DNA of 58,277 bases from Rhodoferax sp. Lineage in GTDB: Bacteria; Pseudomonadota; Gammaproteobacteria; Burkholderiales; Burkholderiaceae_C. Location: contig NZ_JANXUQ010000140.1 of NCBI RefSeq assembly GCF_025356155.1, positions 1-58,277 of the forward strand, written 5' to 3'. The notes under the pieces were generated by a model that saw only the letters and a list, made by a program, of their open reading frames with translations, made no database searches and was not told the DNA's origin. Positions 53,328 to 58,277 of the stretch are shown piece by piece (the first letter of the stretch is position 1; each line of letters begins with the position of its first letter). Made by a program: the position numbers and the translations under genes.

Positions 53328-53753
53328 ATGCTTGCCAATCTAACCAGCTCACTGGACTTCCAATCCAAAGCGCTGGTCCTGCGCGCCGAACGGCAGCGCG
53401 TGATTGCCAGCAACATCGCCAATGCGGACACGCCCGGATACGCCGGGCGTGACATCAATTTCAAGGAAGCCATGAACGCGGCCACCGGCGCATCGGCGCA
53501 GTCCCTCACAGCGAGCACGAGCGCAGACGGTACCACCGACCCTCGCCACATTGCACTGCAAGCCAGTACCGCCAGCCTGGGATCGACTGCTTTGCGTTAC
53601 ACCGCACAAAGTCAACCTGCCATGGATGGCAATAGCGTTGACATGGACCGCGAACGCGCCAATTTTGTCGACAACTCTGTCCGCTACGAGGCGACGCTTC
53701 GCTTCATTAACGGCCAAGCCAAGACTATCTTGAGCGCCATTCAGGGCCAGTAG
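53328..53753 (+). CDS. flgB: FlgB, proximal rod protein
   Basis: FlgB is the first proximal rod subunit. The 141 residues start with LTSSLDFQSKALVLRAERQR and contain the rod-family motif ASNIANADTPGYAGRDINF. The C-terminus has VRYEATLRFINGQAKTI. It begins the flgBCDEFGH operon and has an unusually strong ribosome site. Confidence 0.95.
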   Translation: MLANLTSSLDFQSKALVLRAERQRVIASNIANADTPGYAGRDINFKEAMNAATGASAQSLTASTSADGTTDPRHIALQASTASLGSTALRYTAQSQPAMDGNSVDMDRERANFVDNSVRYEATLRFINGQAKTILSAIQGQ

Positions 53754-53786
53754 GCCTGGACCCAAGGCTCGCGGAGAAAACCTAAC

Positions 53787-54191
53787 ATGTCCATGTTTTC
53801 CATCTTCAATGTATCTGGCAGCGCCATCAGCGCCCAGTCGCAACGCCTCAATGTCGTAGCCAGCAACTTGGCTAACGCCGATGCGGTGGCCGGGCCGGAC
53901 GGTCAGGGCTACAAAAGCCGGCAGGTGATTTTTGAGACAGCGCCCATGGGCTCGGATGCATCTTCTGGCGTGCGGGTCAACGGTATACGTGAGAGCAACG
54001 AGCCGCTGCGGCGCGTTCACAACCCATCGCACCCGTCGGCCGACGCGGATGGCTACGTGACCCAGTCCAACGTCAATCCCGTTGAGGAAATGGTCAACAT
54101 GATTTCGGCTTCGCGTTCGTACCAAAACAACGTCGAGGTGATGAACACCGCCAAGACGCTACTTCTCAAAACCCTTCAAATGGGTCAATAG
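53787..54191 (+). CDS. flgC: FlgC, proximal rod protein
   Basis: The 134-residue rod subunit shows the N-terminal SAISAQSQRLNVVASNLANA block and the C-terminal NPVEEMVNMISASRSYQNNV and MNTAKTLLLKTLQMGQ. GGAG precedes the start. It follows flgB by 33 bases. Length and motifs are standard. Confidence 0.96.
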   Translation: MSMFSIFNVSGSAISAQSQRLNVVASNLANADAVAGPDGQGYKSRQVIFETAPMGSDASSGVRVNGIRESNEPLRRVHNPSHPSADADGYVTQSNVNPVEEMVNMISASRSYQNNVEVMNTAKTLLLKTLQMGQ

Positions 54192-54208
54192 ACCTTAGGA
54201 GCCTCCGC

Positions 54209-54856
54209 ATGACAACCGCAGTCAATCCCGTCAGCAGCGTTTCAAACGTATCAGCCAGTACGGGCAACCCGTCAAGCGCTCTCAGTGACGCCAATGCATC
54301 ACAGGACCGATTCTTGAAACTCCTGGTGGCTCAATTGAACAATCAGGACCCGATGAACCCCATGGACAACGCGCAGATGACGAGTCAGATGGCACAAATC
54401 AACACGGTATCGGGTATTCAGCAACTCAATGAAACCATGAAATCTATGTCTAGCCAATTCACTGCCAGCCGTGTTTTGCAAGGCACTGCCATGATTGGCC
54501 ATGACGTGCTTGTTCAGAGCGACACACTGTCAGTGGATGGCGGCAAGGCCAAAGGGTCAGTCGATGTGTCGGGCAATGCCGACAAAGTCACACTAGAAAT
54601 ACTTTCACCGGGCGGGCAAGTTGTTGACACCCGTAATCTGGGCGCCATGACTGGCGGTCGGCACTCGTTTGAGTGGGATGCATCCAACTATGCTGGTGGC
54701 GGCAGTCCAAGTTTCAGATTAACGGCTGTCAGCGGTGGTAAGAACGTGCCTACGACCGCAATGGCGCGAGACACTGTGGTGTCGATCAACAGCGGCGGCG
54801 TCGATCTAAAAGGACGCGCTTCTGTTGCATACGATGCAATTCTGTCGGTTTTGTAA
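54209..54856 (+). CDS. flgD: FlgD, hook assembly scaffold
   Basis: FlgD caps the growing hook. The 215 residues contain the N-terminal export and FlgD block DRFLKLLVAQLNNQDPMNPM and QMTSQMAQINTVSGIQQLN. C-terminal FLgD-Ig-like parts with ILSPGGQVVDTRNLG and GRHSFEWDASNYAGG follow. TTAGGAG gives the ribosome site. Confidence 0.95.
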   Translation: MTTAVNPVSSVSNVSASTGNPSSALSDANASQDRFLKLLVAQLNNQDPMNPMDNAQMTSQMAQINTVSGIQQLNETMKSMSSQFTASRVLQGTAMIGHDVLVQSDTLSVDGGKAKGSVDVSGNADKVTLEILSPGGQVVDTRNLGAMTGGRHSFEWDASNYAGGGSPSFRLTAVSGGKNVPTTAMARDTVVSINSGGVDLKGRASVAYDAILSVL

Positions 54857-54909
54857 ACCCGTGCAGACGAGACTACTCTTAATGACACCGCAATCCTGAG
54901 GAATACATC

Positions 54910-56160
54910 ATGAGCTTTCAAACAGGCCTCTCTGGCTTAAATGCGTCTAGCAAGAACTTGGACGTTATTGGAAACAACATCGCCAACGCCAACACCACGG
55001 GCATGAAGTCTTCGCGGGCCGAATTTTCCGATATCGTGGCCTCCTCACTGGGTGCGTCTAGTGGCAACCAGGCGGGCATAGGCGTAAGCATTGCCGCCAT
55101 TTCCCAGCAGTTCACGCAGGGGAACATCAATATCACAGGAAACAGCCTGGACGTTGCCATCAATGGTGGCGGCTTCTTTCAGGAAACCATGCCAGACGGC
55201 TCATTTGCCTACACGCGCGCGGGCGACTTCAAACTCGATTCCAGCGGGTTCATTAAGACTAACTCGGGGGGCAAGCTCATGGGTTACCCAACTACCAACG
55301 CAGGTGTGCGCACAAGCAGCACGCTCGCCCCGCTACAACTTCCAACGGGTGCGCCCATTGCGGCCAGCAAGACGACCACGATAGCGGCTCAATTCAACCT
55401 CCCTGCAGGAGCCCCCATAGCTGCCACGGCTGTGCCCCCAACTCCGCGTTCTACTTACGGCACATCACTCACGGCATTTGATTCGCAGGGAACTGCAGTA
55501 CCTGCCAGCATGTATTTTGTCAAAACCGGGGCCAACACCTGGGATGTCTATGACAAGCTGGACGATCCCTTAGCCGTTCCGCCCGTGGTAGGCGCTGTAA
55601 TTACCTCGCTCACATTCAACGCCAGCGGCCAGTTGAGCCCGGTTCCGCCAGTCGCCACAACCATTATCAACCTACCCGACCCCGCCACCAGCCCCCCACT
55701 CCCGGCCCCGCCGACCACTTTCTCTGCAACGATTGACTTCACCGGTGCAACGCAATTTGGAACCGGGTTCTCCGTTTCCAATCTGACACAAGACGGCTAC
55801 ACGTCGGGAGAACTCACTAAAGTCAATATTGGAGAAAGTGGCGCGGTGACTGCCACGTACTCCAACGGCAAGACACAAACTGCTGGTCAAGTAGCGTTGA
55901 TGAACTTTCGCAATGTGCAAGGGCTTAGACCCGTCGGCAGCAACAACTGGATTGAAACGTCAGATTCCGGCCAACCCGTTCAGGGAGTGCCAGGCATTGG
56001 TAAGTTTGGTGCACTGCGTTCAGGCGCTTTGGAAGAGTCCAACGTAGACCTTACCGCAGAGTTAGTCAATATGATGACCGCGCAACGAAACTATCAAGCC
56101 AACGCGCAGACCATCAAGACCCAGGATCAGGTCATGTCGACTTTGGTGAACCTACGCTAA
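54910..56160 (+). CDS. flgE: FlgE, flagellar hook protein
   Basis: FlgE builds the hook. The 416-residue protein has the rod-hook N-terminus SGLNASSKNLDVIGNNIANA, the FlgE-specific internal region with TSLTAFDSQGTAVPASMYFV, and the C-terminal MTAQRNYQANAQTIKTQDQV. A P/T/A-rich stretch (about 235-275) interrupts the middle domain and looks like a surface insertion. Confidence 0.95.
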   Translation: MSFQTGLSGLNASSKNLDVIGNNIANANTTGMKSSRAEFSDIVASSLGASSGNQAGIGVSIAAISQQFTQGNINITGNSLDVAINGGGFFQETMPDGSFAYTRAGDFKLDSSGFIKTNSGGKLMGYPTTNAGVRTSSTLAPLQLPTGAPIAASKTTTIAAQFNLPAGAPIAATAVPPTPRSTYGTSLTAFDSQGTAVPASMYFVKTGANTWDVYDKLDDPLAVPPVVGAVITSLTFNASGQLSPVPPVATTIINLPDPATSPPLPAPPTTFSATIDFTGATQFGTGFSVSNLTQDGYTSGELTKVNIGESGAVTATYSNGKTQTAGQVALMNFRNVQGLRPVGSNNWIETSDSGQPVQGVPGIGKFGALRSGALEESNVDLTAELVNMMTAQRNYQANAQTIKTQDQVMSTLVNLR

Positions 56161-56166
56161 ACAGCC

Positions 56167-56907
56167 ATGGACCGCCTCATCTACACCGCGATGTCGGGTG
56201 CCAACGCGGCCGCAAGTCGCCAGGCCGTCCTATCCAACAACCTTGCCAACGCATCCACCAATGGATTTCGAGCCGAGTTATCTACCTACCGCGCAGTCCC
56301 CTTGCAAGGCGAAGGTGCAAGCACCCGAGTCTTTGCGGTCGAAGCAACGGCTGGCTATCTGGATCGCCCCGGCCCGGCCCAACGGACCGACCGCAACATG
56401 GACGTCATGGCAAACGGCAGTGCATGGTTTTCCATGCAGGCACTTGACGGCACCGAGGCCTATACCCGCAATGGCAAATTGGAAGTCTCTCCCGACGGAA
56501 CGATCGTGTCCGTTAGCGGCCTGCCTTTCCTATCTAGTGGTGGTGCGCCGATGACAACACCGCCTGGAGCCACGCTGTCGATCGGCAGCGATGGTACCGT
56601 CAGCGCCAAGGTTGGCAACCAGCCCGCCAACAGCATCGGCCGCCTGAAGATGGTGACCCCCGGTGGAGACGATCCGCTGAAGCGCGGCGTCGATGGGCTC
56701 TTCCGGGCCGCCTCGGGTGACCCCTTGCCCAATGATGAAACCGCCAAATTGCAGACCGGCGTGCTGGAAGGTTCCAACGTCAACGCCATAGAGGCGATGG
56801 TTGGCATGATCCAGACTGCGCGGCAGTTCGAGACCCAAATGCGCCTCTTGCAAACCGCCGAATCGAATGACCGCTCCGCAGGCCAACTACTGGGCTTGCA
56901 AGGATGA
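56167..56907 (+). CDS. flgF: FlgF, proximal rod protein
   Basis: The 246-residue rod protein begins MDRLIYTAMSGANAAASRQA and holds LSNNLANASTNGFRAELSTY. The C-terminus has SNVNAIEAMVGMIQTARQFE. The start follows the flgE stop by six bases with no separate ribosome site, so translation is probably coupled. Confidence 0.95.
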   Translation: MDRLIYTAMSGANAAASRQAVLSNNLANASTNGFRAELSTYRAVPLQGEGASTRVFAVEATAGYLDRPGPAQRTDRNMDVMANGSAWFSMQALDGTEAYTRNGKLEVSPDGTIVSVSGLPFLSSGGAPMTTPPGATLSIGSDGTVSAKVGNQPANSIGRLKMVTPGGDDPLKRGVDGLFRAASGDPLPNDETAKLQTGVLEGSNVNAIEAMVGMIQTARQFETQMRLLQTAESNDRSAGQLLGLQG

Positions 56908-56950
56908 CGTGCCCGCCTGACGGGCGTCACTACAAAAGGATACCGACACC

Positions 56951-57733
56951 ATGATCAATTCACTGTGGATCTCCAAGACCGGCATGGAAGCCCAGCAAGT
57001 GCAGCTGGACGTCATTTCCAACAACTTGGCCAATGTCTCGACCAACGGCTTCAAAAAATCGCATGCGGTTTTTGAAGACCTGATGTACCAAAACCTGCGC
57101 CAAGTGGGGTCGGCAACCTCCGAACAATCCACACTGCCTACGGGCCTTCAAGTGGGTCTGGGCGTGCGCGCAGTTGCAACAAGCCGCAGCTTTGCGCAGG
57201 GCAATCTGCAGCAGACCAGCAATAACCTGGATGTCGCCATCCAGGGCAACGGATTCTTCCAACTGACCATGCCAGACGGCACGATTGGCTACACCCGCAA
57301 CGGCGCTTTCCAGATCGACAACCAGGGCCGCATGGTGACTGCTGGCGGTTTGCCACTCGCAGGCAGCATAACCGTGCCGGCCAACGCAACGTCCATCAGC
57401 ATTGCTGCAGACGGTGCGGTATCGGCCAGCATCCCAGGCACCACCGCACCCCAGACTGTTGGGACCATTGCGTTAGCCAATTTCGTGAACCCCCCCGGTC
57501 TGGACCCCAAGGGCCAAAACATTTACGCGGAAAGTGCGGCATCGGGCCAACCGAATGTCGGCACGGCCGGCGCCAACGGACTCGGTACCGTGATGCAGGG
57601 CTTTGTGGAAACATCCAATGTCAATGTGGTGCAGGAACTGGTCACGATGATTCAGACCCAACGCGCCTATGAGATGAATTCCAAGGCCATCCAGACATCC
57701 GACCAAATGCTGCAAAAACTCGGCCAGCTGTGA
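56951..57733 (+). CDS. flgG: FlgG, distal rod protein
   Basis: FlgG forms the distal rod that acts as the drive shaft. The 260-residue length is exact for the family. Typical blocks are [60 protein letters not shown] and [26 protein letters not shown] precedes the ATG. Confidence 0.97.
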   Translation: MINSLWISKTGMEAQQVQLDVISNNLANVSTNGFKKSHAVFEDLMYQNLRQVGSATSEQSTLPTGLQVGLGVRAVATSRSFAQGNLQQTSNNLDVAIQGNGFFQLTMPDGTIGYTRNGAFQIDNQGRMVTAGGLPLAGSITVPANATSISIAADGAVSASIPGTTAPQTVGTIALANFVNPPGLDPKGQNIYAESAASGQPNVGTAGANGLGTVMQGFVETSNVNVVQELVTMIQTQRAYEMNSKAIQTSDQMLQKLGQL

Positions 57734-57741
57734 GGTAGCGT

Positions 57742-58277
57742 ATGGCACATCCAGTCCACCCCAAAACGTCACAAAGCACGGTACGCGGCGGCGCCCTCGC
57801 GCTGGCGATTGCGACCCTGTGCAGCGCCTGCCAACAGATTCCCCAAAAGGTCGTTGTCGATTTTGCCGAGCCCAAGGTCAGCCAAGCACCCATGACGGCA
57901 CCAGCGGCTACTCGACCCGTAACCGGCAGCCTGTTCCAGTCTGTGGGTTATCGACCTGGGTTTGAAGACCGCCGCGCACGGGCGGTGGGCGATACCGTGA
58001 CCATCCAAATCGTCGAAGCCTTGACTGCAAGCCAGGTGTCCGCCTCCACCAGCAATCGCAACTCATCGATAGATTCCGGCATCACCGCCCTGCCCTTCAA
58101 CAGCCTTGAAGGATTGGGCAAGTTGGGGATCGGCGCCAAAACCAATAACGACTTCTCCGGCAAGGGTGGCACACAAGCCGCCAACACTTTCTCGGGCTCC
58201 ATCACCGCCACCGTTATCGACGTCATGCCCAACGGCCATCTGGTCGTAGCGGGCGAAAAGCAGATCGGCGTGAACCA
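57742..58277 (+). CDS. flgH: FlgH, L-ring lipoprotein (3' part cut off)
   Basis: This reading is open from the ATG at 57742 to the window end (178 codons plus two bases). It starts with a signal sequence and a lipobox-like CSAC (C30), then SLFQSVGYRPGFEDRRARAV, GDTVTIQIVEALTASQ, and GHLVVAGEKQIGVN, which is the FlgH/L-ring pattern. The position after flgG is standard. Only the final quarter, about 50 residues, should be missing. Confidence 0.93.
   Translation, partial: MAHPVHPKTSQSTVRGGALALAIATLCSACQQIPQKVVVDFAEPKVSQAPMTAPAATRPVTGSLFQSVGYRPGFEDRRARAVGDTVTIQIVEALTASQVSASTSNRNSSIDSGITALPFNSLEGLGKLGIGAKTNNDFSGKGGTQAANTFSGSITATVIDVMPNGHLVVAGEKQIGVN

Overview
The window is one flagellar, chemotaxis and flagellin-modification island, most likely from a betaproteobacterium of the Comamonadaceae (Rhodoferax-like). 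This assignment is my inference. It rests on the FlhDC master regulator, the gene order of the fli, flg, flh and che blocks, several flagellin copies, a GC-rich coding style, and small palindromic intergenic repeats of a kind I recall from that family. No database search was possible.

Layout. Positions 1-37 hold the 5' end of a 16S rRNA gene running off the left edge, with its leader, boxA and a strong promoter. From 419 to 6705 (minus strand) lies a chemotaxis operon: a short CheZ-like phosphatase, cheY, cheA, cheW, cheR, cheD and cheB. A two-component pair (receiver-histidine kinase and a NarL-type regulator) follows on the plus strand. From 8648 to 19611 (minus) runs fliF-G-H-I-J-K-L-M-N-O-P-Q-R, with fliE divergent from fliF. 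Then come fliD-fliS-fliT and three flagellin genes in alternating orientation (22601-27698).

Right of the flagellins are a GT41 (O-GlcNAc-transferase-like) glycosyltransferase, a hipBA toxin-antitoxin pair with a palindromic operator, and a ten-gene minus-strand sugar operon (31763-40835). The operon starts with rfbF and rfbG, which make CDP-4-keto-6-deoxyglucose. It continues with a 3,5-epimerase, a C-methyltransferase, both subunits of a thiamine-diphosphate 2-oxo acid dehydrogenase E1, a lipoyl/E1-binding/PglD-type acyltransferase fusion, a TylF-like methyltransferase, a short SDR enzyme and a CmcI-like enzyme.

The right third is flhDC, motAB, a second cheY, flhB-flhA-flhF-flhG-fliA, a secreted protein of unknown function, flgN-flgM-flgA on the minus strand, and flgB-C-D-E-F-G-H on the plus strand (flgH is cut by the window edge).

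How it works together. FlhDC should activate the basal-body and hook genes. FliA then fires class III promoters, and good sites are visible before two flagellins, motA and flgM. FlgM holds FliA back until the hook is complete. The GT41 enzyme beside a flagellin and the sugar operon between the flagellins and flhDC suggest that flagellin is decorated with an unusual branched, acylated 6-deoxy sugar. The most novel element is the E1 alpha, E1 beta and lipoyl-PSBD-PglD module. It looks like a 2-oxo acid dehydrogenase complex whose E2 catalytic domain has been replaced by a sugar acyltransferase, so an acyl group could pass from a 2-oxo acid to a sugar through lipoamide without CoA.
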